Shown: piece after piece, positions 40,669 to 49,061 of the stretch | How the letters are laid out: each line of letters starts with the position of its first letter | How positions within the stretch are numbered: position 1 is the stretch's first letter | NCBI GenBank assembly: GCA_934183325.1 | Contig: CAKPSH010000004.1 | Coordinates: 36,414 to 100,413 of the forward strand | Length of the DNA: 64,000 nt | Direction: 5' to 3' | Source of the DNA: an uncultured Clostridia bacterium | Lineage (GTDB): Bacteria; Bacillota; Clostridia; TANB77; CAG-508 | The notes under the pieces: model-generated | Database searches by the model: none | Told to the model about the DNA's origin: nothing | What the model saw: the letters and a program-made list of their open reading frames with translations, nothing else | Translations under genes and position numbers: made by a program

Positions 40669-41208
40669 ATGTCAAGAATAGGAAAACAACCTATTACAAT
40701 TCCAGAAGGAGTTGAAGTAAAAATAGATGGTAATAAAGTATCTGTAAAAGGACCAAAAGGAAGTCTTGAAAAAGAATTCAATCCATTAATGAACATAACA
40801 ATCGAAAATAACGAAGTTATAGTTACAAGACCAAATGATGAAGAATTATCAAGAAGCTTACATGGTTTAACAAGAACTTTAATCCACAATATGATAATGG
40901 GTGTTAAAGATGAATTTAAGAAAGAATTAGAAATCAATGGTGTTGGTTATAGGGTTGCAAAACAAGGAAACAATCTTAACCTAACATTAGGATATTCTCA
41001 TCCAGTAATATTTGAAGCACCAGCTGGTATAACATTTGACGTTCCAAATCAAAACCAAATCATAGTAAGAGGAATTGACAAAGAATTAGTTGGTCAAACA
41101 GCAGCTGTTATAAGAACAAAGAGATTACCTGAAGTTTATAAGGGTAAAGGTATCAAATATGCTGACGAAGTTATTCGTAGAAAAGAAGGTAAAACTGGTA
41201 AAAAATAG
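40669..41208 (+). CDS. rplF: 50S ribosomal protein L6
   Basis: L6 sits near the factor-binding site. SRIGKQPITIPEGVEVKI opens it and the C-terminal GKGIKYADEVIRRKEGKTGKK is typical; length 179. The ATG at 40669 follows GAGAGGTG. The frame starts further upstream with no ribosome-binding site. Confidence 0.98.
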   Translation: MSRIGKQPITIPEGVEVKIDGNKVSVKGPKGSLEKEFNPLMNITIENNEVIVTRPNDEELSRSLHGLTRTLIHNMIMGVKDEFKKELEINGVGYRVAKQGNNLNLTLGYSHPVIFEAPAGITFDVPNQNQIIVRGIDKELVGQTAAVIRTKRLPEVYKGKGIKYADEVIRRKEGKTGKK

Positions 41209-41271
41209 TTTTTGCCAATTAATTAGAAAACTTTTAAAAATTGTAATAATGAATGGAAAGGAGAGAAAGAA

Positions 41272-41631
41272 ATGGTTTCTAGTACAAACAGAAAAATGGA
41301 AAGAGAAAGAAGACATGCTCGTGTACGTAGAAAGGTTAGTGGAACAGCTGAATGTCCAAGACTTTGCGTATACAGAAGCAATGCAAACATCTATGCTCAA
41401 ATAATAGATGATGTTAAAGGAGTAACACTTGTTTCTGCTTCAACATTAGACAAAGAAGTAAAAGAAAAACATAGCAATATTGAAGCTGCAAAAGAAGTTG
41501 GAGCTTTAATAGCAAAAAGAGCTTTAGAAAAGAAAATTGAAAACGTTGTATATGATAGAGGCGGATATATCTATCACGGTGTTGTAAAAGAATTAGCTGA
41601 AGCCGCTCGTAATGGAGGATTAAAATTCTAA
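41272..41631 (+). CDS. rplR: 50S ribosomal protein L18
   Basis: L18 brings 5S rRNA to the 50S. RKMERERRHARVRRKVSGTA and the C-terminal VYDRGGYIYHGVVKELAEAA are typical; length 119. GAAAGGAGAG precedes the ATG. Confidence 0.97.
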   Translation: MVSSTNRKMERERRHARVRRKVSGTAECPRLCVYRSNANIYAQIIDDVKGVTLVSASTLDKEVKEKHSNIEAAKEVGALIAKRALEKKIENVVYDRGGYIYHGVVKELAEAARNGGLKF

Positions 41632-41668
41632 AACATAAATAATGTAAAAAAGGAGGAAAAAACCTAAA

Positions 41669-42163
41669 ATGGAAGAAAATCAAAATCCAGTAGAATTAAA
41701 AGAAAAGGTTGTTTCTATCAGCAGAGTAGCAAAAGTTGTTAAAGGTGGTAGAACATTTAGATTTAGCGCTGTTGTTGTTGTTGGAGACGAAAAAGGACAT
41801 ATTGGTGTAGGAAATGGTAAATCATCAGAAGTTCCTGATGCTATCAAAAAAGCTATCCAAGATGCAAAGAAAAATCTAGTAACAGTACCTGTTGTTGGAA
41901 CAACAATTCCACATGAATTTGTAGGAAGATCTGGAAGTGCAAGAGTTATATTAAAACCTGCTGCAGTTGGTACAGGACTTATAACAGGAGGAAGTGTAAG
42001 ACCAGTTCTTGAACTTGCAGGATACAGAGATGTAAGAACAAAGATAATTGGAACAACAAATCCAAGAAACGTAGTAGCAGCTACAATTCAAGCTTTAACA
42101 AGCATGAGTACAATAGAATCAGTAGCAGCAAAAAGAGGTAAAAAAGTAGAAGATATTCTATAG
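41669..42163 (+). CDS. rpsE: 30S ribosomal protein S5
   Basis: S5 has a role in decoding accuracy. A double-stranded RNA-binding part (VVSISRVAKVVKGGRTFRF, GHIGVGNGKSSEVPDAI) precedes the C-terminal domain with AGYRDVRTKIIGTTNPRNVV; 164 residues. AAAAAGGAGG is upstream. Normally rpmD (L30) follows; here an 88-base gap with one hairpin leads straight to rplO. Confidence 0.98.
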   Translation: MEENQNPVELKEKVVSISRVAKVVKGGRTFRFSAVVVVGDEKGHIGVGNGKSSEVPDAIKKAIQDAKKNLVTVPVVGTTIPHEFVGRSGSARVILKPAAVGTGLITGGSVRPVLELAGYRDVRTKIIGTTNPRNVVAATIQALTSMSTIESVAAKRGKKVEDIL

Positions 42164-42251
42164 TTCTTAGCTTATATCAAGCGAAGCTAGAATGAAAAAA
42201 CTTAGAAATAATAAATGATAAAATGAATCAATAAAGAAGGAGGGAAAAAAG

Positions 42252-42686
42252 ATGCAACTAGGAGAATTAAAATCAGCTACAGCTAAAGTTTCAAGAAGAA
42301 GAATCGGACGTGGTGTAGGTTCTGGTCTTGGAAAAACTTCTGGAAAAGGACATAAAGGACAAAAAGCAAGAAGTGGTGGAGGAGTAAGACGTGGATTTGA
42401 AGGTGGTCAAACTCCATTATATAGAAGATTACCAAAAAGAGGATTCAAAAATGTACATGCAAAAGAATATACAGAAGTAACTTTAACTATGTTAAATAAA
42501 TCAACAGTTGAAGAAGTTGATGCAGCAACACTTTTAGCAGATGGTATAATTAAAAAAGTAAGAGATGGAATCGTTATCTTAGGAACAGGTTCTATCGAAA
42601 AGAAATTGACAGTTAAAGCAAATAGATTTACAAAATCTGCAGGAGAAAAAATAGTAGCTGCAGGAGGAAAGATAGAGGTGATTTAA
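42252..42686 (+). CDS. rplO: 50S ribosomal protein L15
   Basis: L15 is a late 50S assembly protein. RRRIGRGVGSGLGKTSGKGH and GGVRRGFEGGQTPLYRRLPK are signature blocks; 144 residues. AAGGAGGGAAAA precedes the ATG. Its stop directly adjoins the secY start codon. Confidence 0.97.
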   Translation: MQLGELKSATAKVSRRRIGRGVGSGLGKTSGKGHKGQKARSGGGVRRGFEGGQTPLYRRLPKRGFKNVHAKEYTEVTLTMLNKSTVEEVDAATLLADGIIKKVRDGIVILGTGSIEKKLTVKANRFTKSAGEKIVAAGGKIEVI

Positions 42687-44009
42687 TTGTTACAAACAAT
42701 AAAGAATGCAATTAAAACTCCAGATGTAAGAAAAAGATTACTATATACATTATTGCTTATAGTAATCTTTAGGCTTGGTTGTTATTTAACAGTTCCAGGT
42801 GTAGATAGTATAGCACTTGAAAAAGCAATGAATACTACTACAGCTGGATTTGGTGGTTTAATTAATATAATTTCCGGAGGAGCTTTATCAAGATTTACAA
42901 TGTTTGCTATGAGTATAAGTCCTTATATCACAGCATCAATTGTAATTCAATTACTTGCAATGGTAATTCCATCATGGGAGAAAATGGCAAAAGAAGGTGG
43001 AGAATTAGGTAGACAAAAACTTAATAAATACACCAAATTGCTAACAGTTGTACTAGCAATAGTAGAAGGATTAGGAATTTATTTATCTTATAAATCATAT
43101 GGAATTTTCGTAGATGATACAGTATTAACTGGAATAACAGTTGTATTATCATTAGTAACAGGTACTTGCTTACTTATGTGGCTTGGAGATGAAATATCAA
43201 ACAAGGGAATAGGTAATGGAATATCAGTTATAATATTTGTTGGTATTATATCAGGTTTACCAGGAGTAGTAGTTACATTATTTAATTTAATATTTACATC
43301 ATCAGGATTTTCAACAACAGGTTTAATAACAACTTTAGGAATTATAATTGGAGCAATTATTCTTGTAGCAGGAGTTGTATTTGTACAAGAAGCTGAAAGA
43401 AGAGTTCCAGTACAATATGCAAAAAAAGTAGTAGGAAGAAAAATGTATGGAGGACAAAATACACATATACCACTTAAACTGGTTATGGCTGGTGTTATGC
43501 CAATAATTTTTGCCTCATCATTTATGACATTCCCTGCAATGATAATTTCAATGTTTAATCAAAACATTGCATCAGAAACAGGTTTTTGGTCAGTAATATA
43601 TAAATTTTCACTTGCTACTTCATCATCAAGTGTACCAATAGGATATACAATAGTTAATGCAATTGTATATTTACTATTAATAGTAGGATTTACATTCTTT
43701 TATACTTATGCAACATTTAATCCAGCAGAAGTATCAAGCAATATAAAGAAAAATGGAGGATTTATACCTGGAATTAGAGCTGGGAAACCAACAACAGATT
43801 ATTTATCTTCTATAATAACAAAAATAACTTGGTTTGGAGGACTATTCTTAGCTGTAATAGCAATACTACCAATGTTATTAAGATTTACAAATCTAGATAT
43901 TTCTTTCGGAGGAACATCTATACTAATCATAGTAGGAGTTGCACTAGAAATTGTACAACAATTAGAATCTCAATTAGTAATGAGACATTACAAGGGATTC
44001 TTAGATTAA
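42687..44009 (+). CDS. secY: Protein translocase subunit SecY
   Basis: SecY is the channel of the Sec translocon. The 440 residues hold ten hydrophobic segments, the first about 18-38 (LLLIVIFRLGCYLTVPGV). The cytoplasmic loop QEAERRVPVQYAKKVVGRK and the C-terminal NPAEVSSNIKKNGGFIPG...GKPT segment are family marks. The start is TTG at 42687, immediately after the rplO stop, with AGAGGTGA upstream. The weak start and tight junction suggest translation is limited by coupling to rplO. Confidence 0.97.
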   Translation: MLQTIKNAIKTPDVRKRLLYTLLLIVIFRLGCYLTVPGVDSIALEKAMNTTTAGFGGLINIISGGALSRFTMFAMSISPYITASIVIQLLAMVIPSWEKMAKEGGELGRQKLNKYTKLLTVVLAIVEGLGIYLSYKSYGIFVDDTVLTGITVVLSLVTGTCLLMWLGDEISNKGIGNGISVIIFVGIISGLPGVVVTLFNLIFTSSGFSTTGLITTLGIIIGAIILVAGVVFVQEAERRVPVQYAKKVVGRKMYGGQNTHIPLKLVMAGVMPIIFASSFMTFPAMIISMFNQNIASETGFWSVIYKFSLATSSSSVPIGYTIVNAIVYLLLIVGFTFFYTYATFNPAEVSSNIKKNGGFIPGIRAGKPTTDYLSSIITKITWFGGLFLAVIAILPMLLRFTNLDISFGGTSILIIVGVALEIVQQLESQLVMRHYKGFLD

Positions 44010-44029
44010 ATTTGAAGGGAAATAAAATT

Positions 44030-44689
44030 ATGATATTAATTATGTTAGGAGCACCTGGTACAGGAAAAGGAACAGTTGCTGGAATTCTTTCAAAAGAATT
44101 AGGAATTGTTAGTGTATCAAGTGGTGATATATTTAGAAAAGCAATATCAGAAAAAACAGAATTAGGAAAAGAAGTTGAAGGATATCTTGCAAAAGGAGCA
44201 TTAGTTCCTGATGATTTAACAATAAGAGTTATTGAAGCAAGATTATTAGAACCAGATTTAAAAGATGGTGTAATATTAGATGGATTTCCTAGAACAACTC
44301 ATCAAGCAGAAGTGCTAGAAGAATTCTTAAAAGAGCATGGAAAGGAAGTTACAAAAGTAATAAACTTAGTAACACCTGAAGAAGAAATTGTCGAAAGAAT
44401 AGTAAATAGAAGAATATGCTCAAATCAAAATTGCAAGACAGTATATAATATAAAATTAAATCCACCAAAAGTAGAAGGAATCTGTGACATCTGTGGAGAA
44501 AAATTAATTCAAAGAAAAGATGACACAGAAGAAGTTATCAAAAGTAGATTGAATACATATTATACTGAAACTGCACCAATAGAAAAATTCTATGAGGAAA
44601 AAGGAAAACTATATTCAACAAAAGTTAGCCAAAAGATAAATAGATTAGCTCAAGAAGTTGCTAATGATGTTGTAAAATTATTAAAATAA
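44030..44689 (+). CDS. adk: Adenylate kinase (zinc LID type)
   Basis: Adk interconverts ATP, AMP and ADP. MLGAPGTGKGTVAGILSKEL is the P-loop, and the DGFPRT motif binds AMP. The LID has two cysteine pairs, RICSNQNC and CDICGEK, likely a zinc site as in Gram-positive enzymes. The ATG at 44030 follows GAAGGGA and gives 219 residues; the frame is open upstream inside secY but unlikely to be translated. Confidence 0.96.
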   Translation: MILIMLGAPGTGKGTVAGILSKELGIVSVSSGDIFRKAISEKTELGKEVEGYLAKGALVPDDLTIRVIEARLLEPDLKDGVILDGFPRTTHQAEVLEEFLKEHGKEVTKVINLVTPEEEIVERIVNRRICSNQNCKTVYNIKLNPPKVEGICDICGEKLIQRKDDTEEVIKSRLNTYYTETAPIEKFYEEKGKLYSTKVSQKINRLAQEVANDVVKLLK

Positions 44690-44742
44690 TTATTAGAGCT
44701 TAAAAGCTGATATAAAAGTTTTGGGTAGCTAAGCAAAAGAGA

Positions 44743-44797
44743 AAGTCGGAAATATTTAATATATCCGACTTAATTGTATACTAGGAAAAGTATACAA
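44743..44797 (+). other. Two strong hairpins in the adk-map spacer
   Basis: AAGTCGGA (44743-44750) pairs with TCCGACTT (44764-44771), and TTGTATACT (44774-44782) pairs with AGTATACAA (44789-44797). No T-run follows, so they are not standard terminators. They lie in the 241-base gap before map and may be processing or protein-binding sites. The rest of the gap is A/T-rich. Confidence 0.5.
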
Positions 44798-44889
44798 AAA
44801 TAAGTTTATGTAAAGCAAAAAAGTATAAAAATACTTAATATATATTTTATTTTAATTATAAATATCTGCATAATTTTATAAAAGAGAAT

Positions 44890-44930
44890 AGAAAGGATGT
44901 TGGTGTAAGTACCAACAAAGATATAAAATA
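44890..44930 (+). promoter_or_regulatory. map ribosome-binding site separated from the start by a hairpin
   Basis: AGAAAGGA (44890-44897) is 33 bases before the map ATG. Between them GTTGGT (44899-44904) pairs with ACCAAC (44911-44916) around a six-base loop. No other Shine-Dalgarno is closer. Folding leaves about 15 bases between them. The stem is shorter than the one at 2391, so support is weaker. Confidence 0.4.
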
Positions 44931-45701
44931 ATGATAGAAATAAAATCTAAAAGAGAAATTGAATTAATGAAAGAAGCTTGTAGAGTTACAGCATTAGTAC
45001 ATAAAACACTTGAAGAAGCCATAAGACCAGGAATAACAACATTAGAATTAGATAGAATTGCTGAAAAAGTAATAAGAGAAAATGGAGGAATTCCTGCTGA
45101 AAAAGGTTATCCAAGTGGAGAAAAAGGAGTAATGGATTTCCCAGGTTCAATATGTGCATCAGTAAATGATGAGGTAATACACGGAATACCATCAAATAGA
45201 GTAAGATTAAAAGAAGGAGACGTAATAAGTATAGATCTTGTTACATACAAAGATGGTTATAATGGTGATGCTGCTAGAACACATATAGTTGGAAAAGGTT
45301 CAGAACAAGATAGAAAGCTAGTAGAAGTAACTAAACAATCTTTTTTCGAAGGAATAAAATTTGCAAAAGTAGGATATAGAATAGGAGATATTTCTTATGC
45401 AATACAACAATATGTTGAAAAAAACGGATTTAGTGTTGTAAGAGAATTTCAAGGACACGGAATAGGAAGACAAATGCATGAAGATCCAGGAATACCAAAC
45501 TATGGAAAACCAGGAAAAGGTCCAAAGTTGGAAGCTGGAATGACACTTGCAATTGAACCTATGGTTATAATGGGAAAGCCAGATATATGGGAATTGGAAG
45601 ATGGATGGACAATAGTTACTCAAGATGGAACAAAAGCCGCTCATTATGAAAATACCATTTTAATAACAGAAAAAGAACCAAAAGTGTTGACATTATATTA
45701 A
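44931..45701 (+). CDS. map: Methionine aminopeptidase, type I
   Basis: The enzyme removes the first Met from new proteins after deformylation. The 256 residues show the metal-ligand blocks VISIDLVTYKDGYNGDAART (two Asp), EFQGHGIGRQMHEDPGIPNY (His) and AIEPM and THIVGKGSEQ segments; a final Glu lies in HYENTILIT. Its place between adk and infA is the normal Firmicute order. The start ATG has an unusually distant ribosome-binding site. Confidence 0.95.
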   Translation: MIEIKSKREIELMKEACRVTALVHKTLEEAIRPGITTLELDRIAEKVIRENGGIPAEKGYPSGEKGVMDFPGSICASVNDEVIHGIPSNRVRLKEGDVISIDLVTYKDGYNGDAARTHIVGKGSEQDRKLVEVTKQSFFEGIKFAKVGYRIGDISYAIQQYVEKNGFSVVREFQGHGIGRQMHEDPGIPNYGKPGKGPKLEAGMTLAIEPMVIMGKPDIWELEDGWTIVTQDGTKAAHYENTILITEKEPKVLTLY

Positions 45702-45770
45702 AAATATTATATAATATTACAGTTAACTAGAATAATTAAATGTTACATAATATGAAAGGGGAGAAATCAA

Positions 45771-45989
45771 TTGGCAAAAGAAGATATTATTGAAGTTGAT
45801 GGAATAGTTGTAGAAACTTTACCAAGTACTACTTTTAGAGTAGAAATAGAGGGAGGACATAAGGTACTTGCTCAAATATCAGGAAAGTTAAGACAAAATT
45901 TTATCAAAATATTACCAGGAGATAAAGTTCACTTAGAAATATCACCTTATGATTTATCAAGAGGACGAATCGTATGGCGTGCAAAATAA
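45771..45989 (+). CDS. infA: Translation initiation factor IF-1
   Basis: IF-1 occupies the A site during initiation. The 72 residues begin MAKEDIIEVDGIVVETLPST and include HKVLAQISGKLRQNFIKILPGD, an S1-like OB fold. The start is TTG at 45771, eight bases after AAAGGGGAG. 38 bases separate it from rpmJ. Confidence 0.97.
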   Translation: MAKEDIIEVDGIVVETLPSTTFRVEIEGGHKVLAQISGKLRQNFIKILPGDKVHLEISPYDLSRGRIVWRAK

Positions 45990-46027
45990 TGTAACAGTTA
46001 ATATAAAAATTCAGGGAGGTAAAAACA

Positions 46028-46141
46028 ATGAAAGTAAGACCATCAGTAAAACCAATGTGTGAAAAATGCAAAGTTATAAAAAGAAAAGGTGTTATTAGAG
46101 TTATTTGTGAAAATCCAAAACATAAACAAAGACAAGGCTAA
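46028..46141 (+). CDS. rpmJ: 50S ribosomal protein L36
   Basis: A 37-residue zinc-ribbon protein starting MKVRPSVKPMCEKCKVIKRK, with Cys at CEKC, a third Cys in RVICENP and His in KHKQRQG as ligands. CAGGGAGG precedes the ATG. It is too small to stand out among chance frames, but the sequence is unmistakable. It closes this part of the cluster before a 397-base spacer. Confidence 0.96.
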   Translation: MKVRPSVKPMCEKCKVIKRKGVIRVICENPKHKQRQG

Positions 46142-46171
46142 TAACCAATTAATTTAATTAAATTTGATATT

Positions 46172-46225
46172 AACACAAATTTGTTGCGGCTGACAAGCCT
46201 CAATAGGCTTACTCAAGTTTGTGTT
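46172..46225 (+). terminator. Two-tier hairpin after rpmJ, possible terminator or attenuator
   Basis: AACACAAATTTG (46172-46183) pairs with CAAGTTTGTGTT (46214-46225), and inside it AAGCCT pairs with AGGCTT (46195-46210). The sequence after it is TATATATATTT, not a pure T-run, so termination may be partial. Confidence 0.55.
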
Positions 46226-46235
46226 TATATATATT

Positions 46236-46309
46236 TAGTTTATTAGAAAAATTATACAAATATGTATAAATTCGGTAAACTAAGTCAAAATAGCTTAATA
46301 CTATTTTGA
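46236..46309 (+). other. Further hairpins in the rpmJ-rpsM spacer
   Basis: TAGTTTA with TAAACTA (46236-46282) encloses TTATACA with TGTATAA (46252-46269). TCAAAATAG with CTATTTTGA follows (46285-46309). Together with the hairpin at 46172 and another close to rpsM (AAAACTTT with AAGGTTTT, about 46478-46507), they make this spacer highly structured. It may be an RNA leader for the alpha operon. Confidence 0.45.
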
Positions 46310-46363
46310 AAATACACAAAAAAATGATTACTATTGCATTTGTCAACATAAGATATTTAAAAA

Positions 46364-46396
46364 AGTGGATAACTTTGTGGATAACTTGTGATAAAT
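46364..46396 (-). promoter_or_regulatory. Cluster of DnaA-box-like sequences upstream of rpsM
   Basis: AGTGGATAA (46364-46372, one mismatch) and TGTGGATAA (46376-46384, perfect) are reverse complements of the DnaA box TTATCCACA. A degenerate third copy, TTGTGATAA, follows. The copies are 12 bases apart and in the same orientation, inside an A/T-rich spacer. DnaA could regulate the operon or be titrated here; there are no replication genes nearby, so an origin is unlikely. Confidence 0.5.
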
Positions 46397-46538
46397 TGAA
46401 TAAAAGCAATACATTTCAGGTTATTTTAATGTGTAAATTCTTTTTTTAGAAATATAATTCTCAAAAAAGATATAAGGAAAACTTTAATAAAGCCTTAAAA
46501 GGTTTTCTATAAAATAAAAATCGGAGGTGCTAAAATAT

Positions 46539-46916
46539 ATGGCTCGTATAGCAGGTGTAGATTTACCTAAAGAAAAGAGAGTTGAAATAGGACTTACTTA
46601 TATTTATGGTATAGGTTTAACAAGTTCACAAAATATCTTATCTAAAGCTGGAATAAATCCAGATACTAGAATCAAAGATTTAACAGATGAAGAAGTTAAT
46701 AGCATAAGAAAAATAATAGATGAAGAATATAAAGTTGAAGGTGATTTAAGACGTGATATAGCTCTTAACATCAAAAGACTTAAAGAAATTGGATGCTATA
46801 GAGGATTAAGACATAGAAAAGGTTTACCAGTTAGAGGACAAAGAACAAAAACTAATGCTCGTACAAGAAAAGGTCCAAAAAAAGCAGTTATAAAGAGCAA
46901 AACTGCAACAAAATAA
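46539..46916 (+). CDS. rpsM: 30S ribosomal protein S13
   Basis: S13 forms the head contact with the 50S and P-site tRNA. MARIAGVDLPKEKRVEIGLT and RGLRHRKGLPVRGQRTKTNA are signature blocks; 125 residues. The ATG at 46539 follows TCGGAGGTG. It opens the alpha operon part of the cluster, after the structured spacer. Confidence 0.98.
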   Translation: MARIAGVDLPKEKRVEIGLTYIYGIGLTSSQNILSKAGINPDTRIKDLTDEEVNSIRKIIDEEYKVEGDLRRDIALNIKRLKEIGCYRGLRHRKGLPVRGQRTKTNARTRKGPKKAVIKSKTATK

Positions 46917-46933
46917 GGAAGGAGTAAGTTAAA

Positions 46934-47332
46934 ATGGCTAAAACTCAACAAGCAACAAAAAGAACAGCAAAAAGAAATAGAAAAAACATTGATAAAGGTG
47001 CTGCACATATTCATTCTAGTTTCAATAACACAATTGTTACAATAACAGATTCTCAAGGAAATGTTATTTCATGGGCAAGTGCAGGTGGATTAGGATTCAA
47101 AGGTTCAAGAAAAAGTACACCATTTGCAGCTGGAGAAGCAGCTGAAACTGCTGCAAAAGCAGGAATGGAACATGGATTAAAAACTGTAGAAGTATTTGTA
47201 AAAGGACCAGGTGCAGGACGTGAAGCTGCAATCAGATCACTTCAAACAGCAGGTCTAGAGATTAGTGCTATAAAAGATATAACACCAATTCCTCATAATG
47301 GATGTAGACCACCAAAAAGAAGAAGAGTTTAA
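46934..47332 (+). CDS. rpsK: 30S ribosomal protein S11
   Basis: S11 is part of the 30S platform near the E site. GAAHIHSSFNNTIVTITDSQ and the C-terminal TPIPHNGCRPPKRRRV are typical. The 132 residues include an N-terminal Thr/Lys/Arg-rich tail. AAGGAAGGAG precedes the ATG. Confidence 0.98.
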   Translation: MAKTQQATKRTAKRNRKNIDKGAAHIHSSFNNTIVTITDSQGNVISWASAGGLGFKGSRKSTPFAAGEAAETAAKAGMEHGLKTVEVFVKGPGAGREAAIRSLQTAGLEISAIKDITPIPHNGCRPPKRRRV

Positions 47333-47368
47333 TAAATTAAAAAATATAGAAAGAGGTGTAATTATTAC

Positions 47369-47995
47369 ATGTCAAGATTTAAAGATGAACAATGCCGTAT
47401 TTGCCGTAGACAAGGTCAAAAATTGTTCTTAAAAGGTTCAAGATGCTATTCAGATAAATGTAGTATATCAAGAAGAAATTATGCTCCAGGTGAACATACT
47501 ACAAAGAAAGCAAAACTTTCAGAATATGGTATTCAATTAAGAGAAAAACAAAAAACAAAAGCATTTTATGGAGTTAGAGAAAATCAATTTAGAAAATATT
47601 TTACAATGGCTGAAAGAGAAAAAGGAATTACTGGTGAAGAATTATTAAAAATTCTTGAAAGTAGATTAGATAATGTTGTTTATAGATTAGGATATGGTTC
47701 TTCAAGACCACAAGCTAGACAACTAGTAAACCACGGTTTATTCGAAGTTAATGGTCATAAGGTTGACATTGCTTCTTATCTAGTAAAAGAAGGAGACATA
47801 ATCAAAGTTAGAGAAAATAAAAAGGATGCAGAAATAATTAAACAAAATGTTGAATCTAATTCTGCAAGACCTGTTCCAGCTTGGCTTGAAAAAGATGTAA
47901 AAGAATTAAGCGGTAAAGTAGTAAGAAAACCATCTAGAGAAGATGTTGACTTACAAGTTGAAGAACACTTCATCGTTGAGTTATACTCTAAATAG
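47369..47995 (+). CDS. rpsD: 30S ribosomal protein S4 (zinc-binding form)
   Basis: S4 is a primary 16S assembly protein and a known autogenous regulator. Cys9, Cys12, Cys26 and Cys31 form the zinc site of the C+ type. An S4 RNA-binding domain (RLDNVVYRLGYGSSRPQARQ) lies about 98-160. The 208 residues are full length. AGAGGTG precedes the ATG. The structured spacer before rpsM is a possible S4 target. Confidence 0.98.
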   Translation: MSRFKDEQCRICRRQGQKLFLKGSRCYSDKCSISRRNYAPGEHTTKKAKLSEYGIQLREKQKTKAFYGVRENQFRKYFTMAEREKGITGEELLKILESRLDNVVYRLGYGSSRPQARQLVNHGLFEVNGHKVDIASYLVKEGDIIKVRENKKDAEIIKQNVESNSARPVPAWLEKDVKELSGKVVRKPSREDVDLQVEEHFIVELYSK

Positions 47996-48066
47996 AATTT
48001 AATACTTTAACATAATTTAGGCTATATGAGAAAGGCCTCAAAAAATAATATATAGTGGAGGTAAAA

Positions 48067-49014
48067 ATGATAGAATTTGAAAAGCCAAATATTGAATGTA
48101 TAGATGTAGATGAAAAAAATAACTATGCTAAATTTGTTTGTGAACCATTAGAAAGAGGATATGGAGTAACAATAGGAAACTCTTTAAGAAGAATATTGTT
48201 ATCATCACTTCCAGGATGTGCAATAACAAGCATAAAAGTAGATGGTGTAGTTCATGAATTCTCTACAATACCAGATGTAGTAGAAGACGTTTCTGAATTA
48301 ATAGTAAACTTAAAAGGTGTTAGATTCAAATCTTTTGACAACGAAGATAAAATCGTAAAGATAGACTTTAGTGGAGAAGGCGAAGTAACAGCTGGAGATA
48401 TTCAAACAGATGGTACAATTGAAGTTTTAAATCCAGACTTACATATCGCAACAGTAGCTGAAGGTGGTCATTTAAAAATAGAAATGACAGTTGAAAAAGG
48501 AAGAGGATATAATACTGCTGCTAAAAATAAGAAACCAAACCAAGATATATCTGTATTACCGATAGATTCAATTTTTACACCAGTGAAGAAAGTAAATTAT
48601 TCTGTAGAAAACACAAGAGTTGGACAAATGGTTGATTTTGATAAATTAGTTATTGAAGTATGGACAGATGGAAGCTTAAAAGCTTATGAAGCATTAAGTT
48701 TAGCAGCTAAAGTAATAGTTGGACATCTTGAATTATTCATAGATTTATCTGAAACAGCAAAAAATACTCAGGTTATGGTAGAAAAGGAAGAATCAAAAAC
48801 AGCAAAAGTATTAGAAATGTCTATAGAAGATTTGGAATTATCTGTAAGATCATTCAATTGCTTAAAAAGAGCTGGAATTTCAACAGTTCAAGACTTGACT
48901 AACAAAACTGAAGCTGATATGATGAAAGTAAGAAATTTAGGAAAGAAATCATTAGATGAAGTAACACATAAGTTATATTCATTAGGATTAGGCTTTGCTA
49001 AAGACGAGGGATAA
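48067..49014 (+). CDS. rpoA: RNA polymerase alpha subunit
   Basis: Alpha nucleates RNA polymerase assembly and its C-terminal domain contacts UP elements and activators. The N-terminal domain has ERGYGVTIGNSLRRILLSSL and GCAITSIKVDGVVHEFS. The C-terminal domain (about 245-315) has LELSVRSFNCLKRAGI and ISTVQDLTNKTEADMMKVRN. The ATG at 48067 follows GTGGAGGTA, giving 315 residues. The C-terminal domain is the comparison point for the 667-residue protein at 19333. Confidence 0.98.
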   Translation: MIEFEKPNIECIDVDEKNNYAKFVCEPLERGYGVTIGNSLRRILLSSLPGCAITSIKVDGVVHEFSTIPDVVEDVSELIVNLKGVRFKSFDNEDKIVKIDFSGEGEVTAGDIQTDGTIEVLNPDLHIATVAEGGHLKIEMTVEKGRGYNTAAKNKKPNQDISVLPIDSIFTPVKKVNYSVENTRVGQMVDFDKLVIEVWTDGSLKAYEALSLAAKVIVGHLELFIDLSETAKNTQVMVEKEESKTAKVLEMSIEDLELSVRSFNCLKRAGISTVQDLTNKTEADMMKVRNLGKKSLDEVTHKLYSLGLGFAKDEG

Positions 49015-49061
49015 AAATATAGAAATTAGAACATTATTGTTTTAAAGAAAGGGTGAATAAA

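Noticed and set aside
43829..44029. N-terminal extension of adenylate kinase inside secY
   Set aside because: The P-loop start MILIMLGAPGTGKG at 44030 is the family start, with GAAGGGA upstream; the extension is secY read in another frame.
46364..46396. Chromosomal replication origin
   Set aside because: Only two or three DnaA-like boxes and no dnaA, dnaN, rpmH or parAB genes nearby.
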